This document shows positions 8,463 through 18,473 of a stretch of 48,008 bases of DNA, one piece after another. Source of the stretch: Anaerolineae bacterium (lineage in GTDB: Bacteria; Chloroflexota; Anaerolineae; Aggregatilineales; Phototrophicaceae); assembly GCA_014879665.1 (NCBI GenBank), contig JACSRP010000129.1, positions 1 to 48,008 on the forward strand. Reading direction: 5' to 3'. The notes under the pieces are model-generated. The model saw nothing but the letters and a program-made list of their open reading frames with translations, made no database searches and was not told where the DNA came from. Numbering within the stretch: position 1 is the stretch's first letter; each line of letters starts with the position of its first letter. Made by a program: the position numbers and the translations under genes.

Positions 8463-9731
8463 TTAAAACGGCATGGTGAAGGTGGGGTCTTGGGTCACGT
8501 TGTTGTAGCGAATCTCGAAATGCAGGTGCGGCCCGCTGGAATTACCAGTTGAACCTACTGAAGCGATATTTTGCCCCGCACTGACATACTGCCCGCAGCC
8601 TACATTGATCGCGCTCAAGTGACCATACAGGGTCATGTAAGAGCCGTGTGCCAGCACCACCGTATAACCGTAACCGTAAGAGTTCCATCCGGCAAAGACG
8701 ACAGTGCCGCCGTTGGCTGCTGCAACGGGAGCGCCAGTGGACGCGGCCAGATCAACGCCGGTGTGATAGGAAGAGTAGCCTCGCGTCCATTGATAGTTGC
8801 CCGGTGACATCGGATAGACCCAGGTGCCGGGGTTGCCAGGGTTATCCACCCAACCGCAGCTTCCGGGGTCGCCCGGCTCAAAGATGATCTGCCCGCCGGA
8901 TGCGCTTGAATTTTGCGCGCCGCTGGTAGAGGTGTCGCGGGTTTCAATACGCGCTGTCCAGGTGATCTGTTCGGCTTCGCCGCCGGGGACTACTACCTGC
9001 GTCCCTACTGGCAGAACTGAGCCGGGATCAGCGCTAAAAAGATCGTTGTAGGGCGAGTCAATAATCGCGTAGGGGTCAACGCGGAATTGTTCGGCGATTT
9101 GCTGAATGGTTTGCTCTGAGGGAACGGCCCATAATGCGCCATCTACAGGCAGGATATTGATGGTTCGTCCCGGCCTCAAGCCGCCGATGATGCTGCGATC
9201 ATTGGCCCAAGCGATAGATTCTGGTTTCAGGCCATAGCGTTCAGCGATGCTAAAAATGGTATCGCCAGATTGTATTTCGTATTGAATCACTTCAGAGCGC
9301 GGGCGATCCGGGATGATAGTGAAGGGGCTGTAGGTATCGCGCACCATGCTAAAGCCGGCATTTTGAATTGTCGCCAGTTCTGAAGATACCGGCTGATTCA
9401 ACAGCGCCGCCATTAGCCCCGGATCAAGCGTTGGCTGAACCGCGATTTGAGGAACGACAGTAGGCTGTGCTGATTCGGTCGTTGGCTGCACCGCCAGCTC
9501 CGGATTCGTCGTCGGTATAGTTTCAACAATCCCGTTATCAGGAGTTGGCGGGGTTTGACCGGGAAGCAGCAAGACAAGCATGGTTGCGCCAGTTAGCAGC
9601 AGCGCGACCGCCATGAGCAGCGCCCCGATGCCGCGCCTACCACCGGCGCTGCTGGAGCGAATGGTTTCGACTTTGCCGGTATCTGCCATGTAATCCGGCG
9701 TCGGCTCATCCTGAAAAAAGTCGTCGTTCAT
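8463..9731 (-). CDS. LysM-domain M23 family metallopeptidase
   Basis: TM segment; LysM YEIQSGDTIFSIAERYGLKPESIAWAND; M23 motifs HTGVDLA...HGSYMTLYGHLS...GPHLHFEIR. Confidence 0.9.
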   Translation of the reverse strand: MNDDFFQDEPTPDYMADTGKVETIRSSSAGGRRGIGALLMAVALLLTGATMLVLLLPGQTPPTPDNGIVETIPTTNPELAVQPTTESAQPTVVPQIAVQPTLDPGLMAALLNQPVSSELATIQNAGFSMVRDTYSPFTIIPDRPRSEVIQYEIQSGDTIFSIAERYGLKPESIAWANDRSIIGGLRPGRTINILPVDGALWAVPSEQTIQQIAEQFRVDPYAIIDSPYNDLFSADPGSVLPVGTQVVVPGGEAEQITWTARIETRDTSTSGAQNSSASGGQIIFEPGDPGSCGWVDNPGNPGTWVYPMSPGNYQWTRGYSSYHTGVDLAASTGAPVAAANGGTVVFAGWNSYGYGYTVVLAHGSYMTLYGHLSAINVGCGQYVSAGQNIASVGSTGNSSGPHLHFEIRYNNVTQDPTFTMPF

Positions 9732-9973
9732 TTCTGAAAAGACCTCAAATTAACACTGACTGCGCGGGGAAACCCGTTTGCAACCCGTCGCAATACTAAT
9801 GTTGCCAGTTCAAGGCTGCAATAGACGTTTTGCCTACGCGCACAATATCTGCACAAAACGATTTGTGGTGATGAATGACCCTCACCCGCTTCGTTTAGCT
9901 GTCCACTCCCGTTTAACGGGCGCGGACGTTGGTCGGGGAGATGGCCAAAGGTTCTGCCTAACGAACGCCCGGA

Positions 9974-11011
9974 TTAATTAAACGCCACGTAATCAATGGT
10001 GAACGGAAGCGAAGGAGAGGTTAGCGGCAGAACCAGCCCTGATTGATCAAAATTTGGCACAATCAGGCGGTTGCTGGCAGCATCATAGTCTACATCGCTG
10101 GAGCCGCGAAACAGCCCGGCGATATAGTCGAGCGCATTATTTTCAATATCTACGCGGGCGATACCGTTCTGCCCTAATGCCGCTACATACAATGTGCCGT
10201 CGGGCAGCACCACTGCGCCGTCAAAGCCGGGCGGGGTTATGCCACTTTCGGGATACTGAAAGATCACGGTTGTGCTGCCATCTTCAACGCTGATGCGATA
10301 AATCGTGTTGGTTTCAGGATCGGTGGCGATGATCGCGTCATTCAGCGCATCATATGCCAGCCCGACTATTGCGCTGGAGGTACCTTCGGGGGGGGAGGGT
10401 GGCGACCACCATACTTCGCCGGAAGGGATCGTGTCACTCTCTGGCAGCCTGAAGCGCAAAATCTGGTTGCGACCGGAATCGCTCACATAAAAGTTACCCC
10501 GCGTATCCAGTGTTATATCGTTCGGGGCGATGAAGCCTTCGCCGTCTGTGGGTTCGCCGGCATTTGTTAAATCCCCGGCCAGCGTCAGCCGCCACAAACC
10601 GCCGCCAGAGGTGCGCGGGTCTGTATCTCCAGCGTCCACAATGAGCAGCGTATCGTCGTTCAATGGTTCGAGCGCGCTGACCGAGCCGATTAGCGCACGC
10701 GCGCCGCTGATTTCGGCAGTATTGCCGTTTGGCTGAATTACCCAGACAGCGCCGGAAGCAAAACTACCCGTGTAGACGATGCCATCATCGGCTACCGCGA
10801 CGGCTGCCGGGAACGAGTCAGGGTCGGGCAGTTCAGCCAATACCCCGACTCGCACTTCCGGTACCAGCGCCACGGGCAGCGAGCGCCCGCTGTTTAGCGA
10901 GCCTGCCACTAGCGCCAGCGCGATAGCGCCAATGATGAGCAATCCGCCGATAAAAATCATGAGAAAGACAAAGCGCCGCTGGCCCAGCGGCAGACGATTT
11001 AGACTTTGCAC
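9974..11011 (-). CDS. Membrane-anchored beta-propeller (SMP-30/NHL-like) protein
   Basis: Propeller repeats such as APNDITLDTRGNFYVSDSGRNQILRFRLP. GTG at 11011 with GAGGG upstream avoids overlap with the next ORF; ORF track start 11098 is likely over-extended. Confidence 0.65.
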   Translation of the reverse strand: MQSLNRLPLGQRRFVFLMIFIGGLLIIGAIALALVAGSLNSGRSLPVALVPEVRVGVLAELPDPDSFPAAVAVADDGIVYTGSFASGAVWVIQPNGNTAEISGARALIGSVSALEPLNDDTLLIVDAGDTDPRTSGGGLWRLTLAGDLTNAGEPTDGEGFIAPNDITLDTRGNFYVSDSGRNQILRFRLPESDTIPSGEVWWSPPSPPEGTSSAIVGLAYDALNDAIIATDPETNTIYRISVEDGSTTVIFQYPESGITPPGFDGAVVLPDGTLYVAALGQNGIARVDIENNALDYIAGLFRGSSDVDYDAASNRLIVPNFDQSGLVLPLTSPSLPFTIDYVAFN

Positions 11012-11043
11012 TATAGAACCCTCTGAAAAAAACACATTGCGTA

Positions 11044-11400
11044 TCAGCCGGAAATCAACCGCTGCACCAGCAATACTATTGCCAGACAAATTGCCCAACC
11101 GGCGTATCCGGCGATCAGAATTTGCCAGATGCCCCAGCCTGCCCGCGCCGCAAAATAGGCGATGAACAGGAAGAAAAAGGTGGGGATCAGCCCGATAATC
11201 AAGCCGCCGACCAGATCAGCAAAACCTTCTTTATCTTCAGGATTGCCGCTGGAGACGATATACATGGCTAAGGGGATATTGATCGGCATGGTTGCCAGAA
11301 TTACGGTTAGCGCCCGCGAATAGGTTCGGACGATTGCGACGAGAATGATGATGCCGATGCTGACGAGAACCGGAGTGACGCGCTGCCAATCAATTTGCAC
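11044..11400 (-). CDS. Small multi-pass membrane protein
   Basis: 118 aa, about four hydrophobic segments. Confidence 0.65.
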   Translation of the reverse strand: MQIDWQRVTPVLVSIGIIILVAIVRTYSRALTVILATMPINIPLAMYIVSSGNPEDKEGFADLVGGLIIGLIPTFFFLFIAYFAARAGWGIWQILIAGYAGWAICLAIVLLVQRLISG

Positions 11401-11438
11401 GATTATGACCGCCTTGAATATGCCTGAATCATAACAAG

Positions 11439-11472
11439 CGCCCGCATTCGAGGCTAGGTTCGAGTGCGGGCG
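11439..11472 (-). terminator. Long hairpin in the Ca2+/H+ antiporter - 118-aa gene spacer
   Basis: CGCCCGCATTCGA...TCGAGTGCGGGCG, 13-bp stem with one G-T wobble; weak T-rich tail on the minus strand. Confidence 0.5.
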
Positions 11473-11599
11473 ACCTGTACCTGAATATTTGATTGACCCG
11501 CAGGTTGGCTAAATAGGCGAGACGGGAAATGCGCCTTCCCTTTTCAGGGGGCGACCTAGCAGAGCCGCCCCAATGGCGATGTAGATGAGAGGGTGCTTC

Positions 11600-12730
11600 C
11601 TAATGTACCAGCGCGGGCGCAGCTTCAACGGCGCCGGGTAGGAAGAAGAAAGCTAACGCTACGATCAAATATACCGCCAGCAGCATGGCGCCTTCCAGCC
11701 AGTTACTTTCACCGTCCTGCGCGATGAAGGCTGCGATTATTGATGCGCCGATCAAAGTGATCAACTCATATTCGTTGAATACCAGCAGCAGTCGCTGCCC
11801 CATGAGCAGGCTGATGAACAGCAGCACCGGCGCGACCAGCAGCGCCACCTGCAAGCTCGATCCTAACGACACGGCAAGGCTTAATTCCATCTTGTTCTTG
11901 ATGGCAACTTGCACGGCGACCAGATGCTCGGCGACGTTGCCGACCAGTGGGATGATGATGATGCCGAGGAAGAACTCGGTTAGGCCAAGCTGCTGCGTGA
12001 CTGGCTCGACTGCGCCGACCAGCGTTTCGCTGACGATGGCGGTGCCGACTGTTGCCAAAATCAGCATGATGACCGAAAAACGACGCGTCCAGCGGGCTTC
12101 GTGAACGACGGCTGGTTTGCGATTTACGGCGGCAACTTCGCTCGTGCCTTCATCTATATGAACTTCGGCAGGCTTGCCGACGCGGAACGAGTAGAGTACA
12201 GAAAGGACATAAAGGGTGATCAGAATAACGGCTACCCCTTCGTTGAACAGCAGCTCACTTTCAGGGTTCGTCGCTAATCCGGGATCAAAGAGGGAGGGAA
12301 TCGCCAGCGCCACGACCGCCAGAATTAAGAGGGTGGCGTTCAATCCTGCGCTCCGGCGATCAAATATCTGGGTGCCATTTTTCAAGCCGCCCAGCAGCAG
12401 ACTTGCGCCAAGTACCACCAGCAGGTTACCGATGATCGAGCCGGTAATGGAGGCACGCACGAGGTCTAGCAGCCCCGCCTGAATGGCGAAGATGGCGATG
12501 ATCAGCTCGGCGGCGTTGCCGAGTGTGGCGTTGAGCAGCCCGCCAAATTTCGGCCCGGTGTAGATGGCCAGTTCTTCGGTGGCTTCACCGATCAACTTTG
12601 CCAGCGGGATCAGGCCGATGGCCGACAAAATAAAGATCAGGATAGGGTCGGCATGCAGCAGTTCGGCGACAATCGCCGCCACGCCCACCACCAGCAGGTA
12701 ATAAATCGGATTGCTCAGTTTGAATTTCAT
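11600..12730 (-). CDS. Ca2+/H+ antiporter, CaCA (Cax/ChaA) family
   Basis: Two alpha repeats: GGLLNATLGNAAELIIAIFAIQAGLLDLVRASITGSIIGNLL and IIIPLVGNVAEHLVAVQVAIKNKMELSLAVSLGSSLQVALLV. Confidence 0.9.
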   Translation of the reverse strand: MKFKLSNPIYYLLVVGVAAIVAELLHADPILIFILSAIGLIPLAKLIGEATEELAIYTGPKFGGLLNATLGNAAELIIAIFAIQAGLLDLVRASITGSIIGNLLVVLGASLLLGGLKNGTQIFDRRSAGLNATLLILAVVALAIPSLFDPGLATNPESELLFNEGVAVILITLYVLSVLYSFRVGKPAEVHIDEGTSEVAAVNRKPAVVHEARWTRRFSVIMLILATVGTAIVSETLVGAVEPVTQQLGLTEFFLGIIIIPLVGNVAEHLVAVQVAIKNKMELSLAVSLGSSLQVALLVAPVLLFISLLMGQRLLLVFNEYELITLIGASIIAAFIAQDGESNWLEGAMLLAVYLIVALAFFFLPGAVEAAPALVH

Positions 12731-14208
12731 ATGGCTATTTTCTCCCCCTCATATTTCTTCAATAAGAGATCAGCCGTCCAATTTGCCAGAAATGGGAATA
12801 AATCGCCAATTTCTGCTTCACGCTGATCCTGCGGCAGTGCTAAGAGCGCCTCAATACGCGCCTGTATCGCCTCTAGATCGGCCGGATCGGCATAATTCCC
12901 TAGTTCAGCGAACAGCGTTTCGTGGGCGCGTTTGCGCTCCATCACCTCCAGCCCATCCAGCATTTGCCGGTGCGGCGGCCCTTCCCAGATATTGACGATC
13001 ATCGCTTCGCGCAGCCAGCGTTCGACGCCAAATTCAGCCAGCGTACCCTGCCCGCCGTTCACTTCCATCGCCCACTTAGCGGTTTGTACGGCAAATTCCG
13101 CCGTCCAGTATTTGGCGAGGTGGGTGATCAGCCGGAAATAATGGAATCGATCCGAATAATGCGGCGCAGGTTCTTTCCAGATTTCTTCCAATAATTTGAC
13201 CGTCTCCCACGCCATACAGAATCCGCGCTTCAAATCGTGGCAGCGGGTTTCAAATTGGCGGCGCATCAACGGTTGATCGATCAGCCGCTTGCCGAAAATC
13301 TGGCGATTGGCGGCGAAATGATAAGCATCCAGAAAGGCGCGGTGTGCCAGCGCGATGCTGCCAACGTTATTACATACTCGCGATAAATTCAGCACTTCCA
13401 TGATCAGGTAAATGCCGTGCGATGCTTCACCCAATAAGTAGGCTTCGCTGTTATTCAGCTCAATTTCGCCGGTTGGTACCGAGCGCGTGCCGATCTTGTC
13501 TTTCATGCGGCGCAGGGTTACGTTCAACGTCCCGTCTTCCCGCTGACGGGGAACCAGAAAAAGCGCCAGCCCGCGCACGCCTTCGCGCGAACCTTCCGGC
13601 CTTGCGGCGACTACGGCAATATCGGCATTGGCGTTGCTGCTAAAGTATTTTTCACCGTTCAGATGCCATAGATTGCGCTCAGGATCGATCAGCGTGGCAC
13701 GGGTTTTGACCGACGCACCCAGATCGCTGCCGCCGCCGATTTCGGTCATCCAAGTTGCGCCCTGCCAGTTTGCGCCGAATTCATTCAGCAGATGATGCAG
13801 CGCGGTATCCCGTATTTCGCCGGAAGCATACTTATCTACGGCCGCCGCCGTAGCTAAACTGACGGTATACGGGCAGTACAGGCCGGTGTCATAGAATGAA
13901 GTCAGATAACCGAACTGATAGGCATCGCGCAGGCTGTTTGAAAATGCCCGCCAGACGGTACCCGCTTGATAACCCTGCCGCAGCATTCGCCAGTAATCGG
14001 GCGGATACACAATTTCGTCAATTTGCCGCCCGTGCAGATCATATTTTTTGATCCACGGGGTTCCGGCGCGATCAACTGCGGTTGAAATATTGATGCCTTC
14101 GGATTCCCAGAATTGATTGTAATCGGATAGGGCATCTGGCGATTGCAGAGTGCCGATCATCGCTTCAAGGAATTTTATAGGCGATTGAATGAAGGTTTCA
14201 TTGAACAT
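12727..14208 (-). CDS. Acyl-CoA dehydrogenase family protein (AidB-like subgroup)
   Basis: WMTEIGGGSDLGASVKTRA...WHLNGEKYFSSNANADIAVVAARPEG; MEVNGGQGTLAEFGVERWLREA. ATG at 14208 with GAGGC upstream preferred over ORF start 14289. Stop overlaps the antiporter start (ATGA). Confidence 0.82.
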   Translation of the reverse strand: MFNETFIQSPIKFLEAMIGTLQSPDALSDYNQFWESEGINISTAVDRAGTPWIKKYDLHGRQIDEIVYPPDYWRMLRQGYQAGTVWRAFSNSLRDAYQFGYLTSFYDTGLYCPYTVSLATAAAVDKYASGEIRDTALHHLLNEFGANWQGATWMTEIGGGSDLGASVKTRATLIDPERNLWHLNGEKYFSSNANADIAVVAARPEGSREGVRGLALFLVPRQREDGTLNVTLRRMKDKIGTRSVPTGEIELNNSEAYLLGEASHGIYLIMEVLNLSRVCNNVGSIALAHRAFLDAYHFAANRQIFGKRLIDQPLMRRQFETRCHDLKRGFCMAWETVKLLEEIWKEPAPHYSDRFHYFRLITHLAKYWTAEFAVQTAKWAMEVNGGQGTLAEFGVERWLREAMIVNIWEGPPHRQMLDGLEVMERKRAHETLFAELGNYADPADLEAIQARIEALLALPQDQREAEIGDLFPFLANWTADLLLKKYEGEKIAI

Positions 14209-14288
14209 AATGTGCCTCGAAATAAATAGACTAGCGATCACGCTAACTTTAGTTAACACCGTAGTATAGCGGTGATGGTTCGCCTGCA

Positions 14289-15431
14289 CTATTTGAGATT
14301 AGCGAGAACATGACGATATACATCCAGCGTAGCTTTCGCGGTTTTGCGCCAGTTGAAATGGGTGGATCTGGCGAGGCCGCGCGTTCTCAAATCTTCTTTT
14401 AGACTATCGTCTAACAGTAGCGACAAAATTGCCGCAGCCATGCCGCGCGAACCGCCATCTTCAACTAGAAAGGCGGCGTCAGCGGCTACTTCTTCGATCA
14501 CCGGAATTTTGTTGGCGACGACGGGCGTGCCGCTGGACATGGCCTCCAGCGCGGGTAGGCCGAAGCCTTCATAACCGGTGGGGTAAGCGAATATTTCAGC
14601 CAGACGGTAAAGCGATGGCTTGTCGGCTTCTTCTACCAGCCCGATAAAACGGACGGCGTCGTTCAGCCCGGCAGCTGCAATTTCTGCGGGAATATCAGGG
14701 AAGGGCGGCTTTCCCCATTCAGGGATACGTCCGGCCAGAATTAGCGGAACTTCATTATCCAGCGGCGGCGCGACATAGGTATAAGCGGCGATGAGCTGGC
14801 TAACCTGTTTGCGGGAGTCGTAGCTGCCCATATACAGCACAAAACGATCCGGCAGATCATATTTTTGACGAACGGCTTGATCCTGTTCGGCGCCGATCAT
14901 GGGGTGAAAGGCTTCATCGGCGGCCAGCGGGGTGACGGTGATAGCTTCAGCGGGGATGTCTAGATATTTTTGAATATCTTCGCTGGCAGCTTTGCTGATG
15001 GTGAGGATATGCCCGGCGCCGCGCGCGGCGGCACTTTGCAGGCTGGTATACAGGCGGGGTAATAAACCGCTGGCGTATTCGGGCAATGCCAGCGGAATGA
15101 CATCCAGCACGCTGACCACAAGCGGAATTGGCGAAGACAGAGGGCCGCCCCAATAGGGAACATGTGCGAGATCCGCTTTTGCTTTCCCTGCGGCGGCTGG
15201 AAATGCGCGCTGTTCAAACCATACTTTGCCCGGGTTGCCGCTTCGCCCGGAGGCGTGCATAACTTCGACGCCTTCAGGCACGCCCTGAGGCGATGGAATA
15301 CGCGATGGTAAGACTAAAATAAGCTGATCATCAGGGGCGATTCGCCGGAGCGAGCTGACCAGACGGCGTAGATACTGACCGCTGCCAGTATAAGGCTGAT
15401 CCCAGAACCAGCCGTTGAGGGCAATACGCAT
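14289..15431 (-). CDS. Glycosyltransferase family 4 protein
   Basis: MRIALNGWFWDQPYTGSGQYLRRLV; RFVLYMGSYDSRKQVSQLIAAY; EIFAYPTGYEGFGLPALEAMSSGTPVVANK. Start 15431 avoids overlap with the upstream gene. Confidence 0.87.
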   Translation of the reverse strand: MRIALNGWFWDQPYTGSGQYLRRLVSSLRRIAPDDQLILVLPSRIPSPQGVPEGVEVMHASGRSGNPGKVWFEQRAFPAAAGKAKADLAHVPYWGGPLSSPIPLVVSVLDVIPLALPEYASGLLPRLYTSLQSAAARGAGHILTISKAASEDIQKYLDIPAEAITVTPLAADEAFHPMIGAEQDQAVRQKYDLPDRFVLYMGSYDSRKQVSQLIAAYTYVAPPLDNEVPLILAGRIPEWGKPPFPDIPAEIAAAGLNDAVRFIGLVEEADKPSLYRLAEIFAYPTGYEGFGLPALEAMSSGTPVVANKIPVIEEVAADAAFLVEDGGSRGMAAAILSLLLDDSLKEDLRTRGLARSTHFNWRKTAKATLDVYRHVLANLK

Positions 15432-15436
15432 TTGCT

Positions 15437-15889
15437 CTAGCTTTCTTCGATTTTTGCGTCTGGCGCCGAACAGTTTCCACACAGGCCATAAAATTCCAGC
15501 AGATGCCCGTGAATCTTCACGCCAAGCCGGGTTTCAAGCTCGCTTGCCAGCGCGGTAAGGTCGCAGTCAGCAAATTCGATCACCCGCCCGCAGTTCGTGC
15601 AGATCACGTGATGATGATGGCCGTCTGGCAGCAGTACATAACTTGGCGTGACACTGCTATCAATATAGGTGGGGCGAACCAGCGAAAGGCGGGTGAATAG
15701 GTCTAAGGCGCGGAATACGCTGGCGCGGCCAATGGTCGGGTCAGCGGCGGTCACTTTTTCTAGCAGCCCGGCAGAAGTGAGATGTCCGTCGCTTTTTTCT
15801 AGCACATCCAGCACCGTTAAGCGCGCATGAGTTAGTTTGTGGCCGCCTTCACGAAGGCGTAATGCGCGCTGGCTGAGTATTTCTGGCAT
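15437..15889 (-). CDS. Fur family transcriptional regulator
   Basis: KLTHARLTVLDVLEKSDGHLTSAGLLEKV; GRASVFRALDLF; HHHHVICTNCGRVIEF; YGLCGNCS (structural zinc CXXC pairs). Confidence 0.88.
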   Translation of the reverse strand: MPEILSQRALRLREGGHKLTHARLTVLDVLEKSDGHLTSAGLLEKVTAADPTIGRASVFRALDLFTRLSLVRPTYIDSSVTPSYVLLPDGHHHHVICTNCGRVIEFADCDLTALASELETRLGVKIHGHLLEFYGLCGNCSAPDAKIEES

Positions 15890-16050
15890 GCAATATAACT
15901 GCCTCTATTGTTTCGGTATTTCCCCATTGTACCGGTTTCGGAAGGTATCGCGTAGGCTAAACGCCACCTTATAGGGGCGATTCAGTCTCGTTCTATCAGG
16001 GTCAAGCTTTTATAGTTAAAGTTGGTGAGAATGAGATGTAACTTGCCCCG

Positions 16051-18405
16051 ATGATTATTGTTAAACGTTCAAAGAGCGAAACACAGGTGAGCTTGCTGCG
16101 CTTACAGAAATCCCTCCCTATTTTGCGCTTTTCGCTGGTGGCTGCGCTGGCGCTGGCAATCAGCGCTTGCGACGCCCTTCAAATGACGGGCGCTGCCCCC
16201 GGTGAAAATGTCCCGGTACTGCTTCAGGCTGCACAATCGCCAGCGGATGTTACTACGGCGTTTATCGAGGCATGGGGGCGGCAAGATTACGCAGCCATGT
16301 ATGCTTTGCTGGCACCGCAAAGCCAGCAGCTTACTGCCGGGCCAGTTTTTCAGCAAATGTATGAGACGGCAGATACAGCTATTGGTACCAGCGCCGCTTC
16401 GGCCTCTAATGTGAGGGCTGAAGAGCAGGGGCAGACCGCGGTTGTACGTTATGACGTGACAATAGGCTCTAACACATTTGGCGACATTGAGGATCACAAT
16501 CGCACGATGCGGTTGGTGAATACGCCGAACGGCTGGCGCGTGGCATGGTCAACGATGGATATTTTTGACGATTACGCGCCGGGAACGACGCTAGATTCGT
16601 TTTCGCGTCGTGAACCGCGCGGCAATATTTATGCGCGGGATGGGCAACCGCTGGTGGAGCAGGGTGGCAGTGTCGTCACAATTTACGTAACGCGCGGCGT
16701 GATTCCCAATGAGGAGGACTGCTTAACCACGCTGTCTTATGCTCTGTTGACGCAGCGCGGCGATCTGGTTGAAATGTTTGCTGACTATAATTTTGAAACT
16801 CAGTTTCCGGTTGGCGAAATTGACCCCGATAAATACGAAGAATACAGTCAATCACTGGCGCAGAACTGCGCCGCTGTGATCGACACCCGCGAAACACGCC
16901 GCTATGCCGGCCATGGCGCGGCTTCACATATTACCGGCTACATTGGCGGTATCCCGGCGGCCGAGGTTGATGCCTATGTTCAGCGCGGCTATGATTTTGG
17001 CGATCTGGTCGGGTTGGGGGGTATTGAAGCGCAGTACGAGGAATCGCTGGCAGGTGACGCCAGCCGCGTGCTGCGAATTGTGGAACCGGGGGGGATGACG
17101 GTACGCGAGATCGCTTCCAGCGACGGCGCAGCCCCGATGGATGTGCATACCACCATTGATTATGCGCTTCAGATGGCGGCGGGGCAGGCGATAGCCGACG
17201 CTTTTAATTACGCCGAAGGTAACTGGGGATCGCGGGAACATTCCACCGGGGGTGGGGTGGTGGTGGTTGATATAAACAGCGGCGAAGTGCTGGCACTCGC
17301 CAGCTACCCCACTTTTGATCCCGGCATTTTCAATCCTGACACGCCGTATTTCTTTCCGGGTAATTACATTACCGGCCTGCTTGGCGACACCCGCCAGCCG
17401 TTCTTAAACCGCGTGATCCAGAGCAGTTATGCCCCCGGATCGGTGTTCAAGATCATCACTACGGCGGCGGCAGCGGAAGAAGGTGTTTGGGGGCCTGATG
17501 AAATTTTTGACTGCACCCGCATCTGGTACGGGCAGCAGTATGGTGATACCCGCAATGAACGCTTTGATTGGCGTAATTTTGAGCCGGAAGAAGCGAATTT
17601 TGATACTGGCGAGGTGACAATTTCGGATGCATTGACAGCGTCATGCAATCCCTTTTTCTATACGGTTGGCGCGCTGCTATATCGGGATCGCGGCCCTTCA
17701 ACGCTGACTGATTATGCGCGTCGTATGGGGTTGGCACGCCAGACCGGCATTGACGTTGGCATACTGCCAGAGGCGGGGGGAAATGTGCCGCTGCCACGCG
17801 GTGTGGATGCGGCTATTTCCGAAGCTATCGGGCAGGGCGATATTCAAGTGTCGTTGATCCAGATGGCGCGTCTAGTTGCGGGTGTTGCTAATGGCGGCGC
17901 GCTGTATGAGCCTTTTATCACCGAATCAGTCGGGCGCGAGGGTGAAGCGCCGGTGTTCGAATTTGAGCCAACGATTACCTCTGAAATGGGCTTGAGCGCA
18001 GAAACGCTAAGTATTGTGCATCGCGGGATGTGCCAGGTGACGGATAGCAGCGTGCTTGGCCGTACTTCTGGCGAACGGTTAGGCACCGCATGGTTTGTAT
18101 TCACCGATCCCGAAGGTGTGATTGCACCGTATACGGTATGCGCGAAAACCGGGACAGCACAAACAGGACGCGCGGAACCGCACGGCTGGTTTGTAGCCTT
18201 TGCGCCAGCAGATAACCCTGAAATTGCGATTGCCGGCGTTATCGAGTATGGCCGCGAGGGTTCAGAAACGATTGCGCCGATTATACGGCGGATATTGGAT
18301 GCCTATTTCAACGTCCCACCGGATCAGGTAGCCCCTTATCCGGATTGGTGGTTTGAAAATCAGTATGTGCCGCTGAATATCCCTGAGGGCAGTACGGGGG
18401 TTTAG
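16051..18405 (+). CDS. Penicillin-binding protein (transpeptidase) with MecA_N/NTF2-like N-terminal domain, predicted lipoprotein
   Basis: Lipobox-like LALAISAC; N-terminal DVTTAFIEAWGRQDYAAMYALLAP; SxxK = SVFK, SxN = SCN, KTGTAQ. Confidence 0.88.
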   Translation: MIIVKRSKSETQVSLLRLQKSLPILRFSLVAALALAISACDALQMTGAAPGENVPVLLQAAQSPADVTTAFIEAWGRQDYAAMYALLAPQSQQLTAGPVFQQMYETADTAIGTSAASASNVRAEEQGQTAVVRYDVTIGSNTFGDIEDHNRTMRLVNTPNGWRVAWSTMDIFDDYAPGTTLDSFSRREPRGNIYARDGQPLVEQGGSVVTIYVTRGVIPNEEDCLTTLSYALLTQRGDLVEMFADYNFETQFPVGEIDPDKYEEYSQSLAQNCAAVIDTRETRRYAGHGAASHITGYIGGIPAAEVDAYVQRGYDFGDLVGLGGIEAQYEESLAGDASRVLRIVEPGGMTVREIASSDGAAPMDVHTTIDYALQMAAGQAIADAFNYAEGNWGSREHSTGGGVVVVDINSGEVLALASYPTFDPGIFNPDTPYFFPGNYITGLLGDTRQPFLNRVIQSSYAPGSVFKIITTAAAAEEGVWGPDEIFDCTRIWYGQQYGDTRNERFDWRNFEPEEANFDTGEVTISDALTASCNPFFYTVGALLYRDRGPSTLTDYARRMGLARQTGIDVGILPEAGGNVPLPRGVDAAISEAIGQGDIQVSLIQMARLVAGVANGGALYEPFITESVGREGEAPVFEFEPTITSEMGLSAETLSIVHRGMCQVTDSSVLGRTSGERLGTAWFVFTDPEGVIAPYTVCAKTGTAQTGRAEPHGWFVAFAPADNPEIAIAGVIEYGREGSETIAPIIRRILDAYFNVPPDQVAPYPDWWFENQYVPLNIPEGSTGV

Positions 18406-18473
18406 GTAAGGGTTAAAAGTTGAAATCGGTTACTATAGAGGGTTGAGTTTTTAACCTTTAACTGAGATTTTCT

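Noticed and set aside
9908-9920. Small palindrome CCCGTT-t-AACGGG
   Set aside because: Loop of 1 nt cannot form a normal RNA hairpin and 6-bp arms are expected by chance.
9778-9981. 67-aa + strand ORF in a spacer
   Set aside because: No RBS or domain; runs into the 3' end of the opposite gene.
11685-12104. 139-aa + strand ORF
   Set aside because: Antisense to the well-supported Ca2+/H+ antiporter.
15890-16050. Possible Fur box between Fur and PBP genes
   Set aside because: Only weak partial similarity (GAGAATGAGATG); no clear inverted 7-1-7 match.
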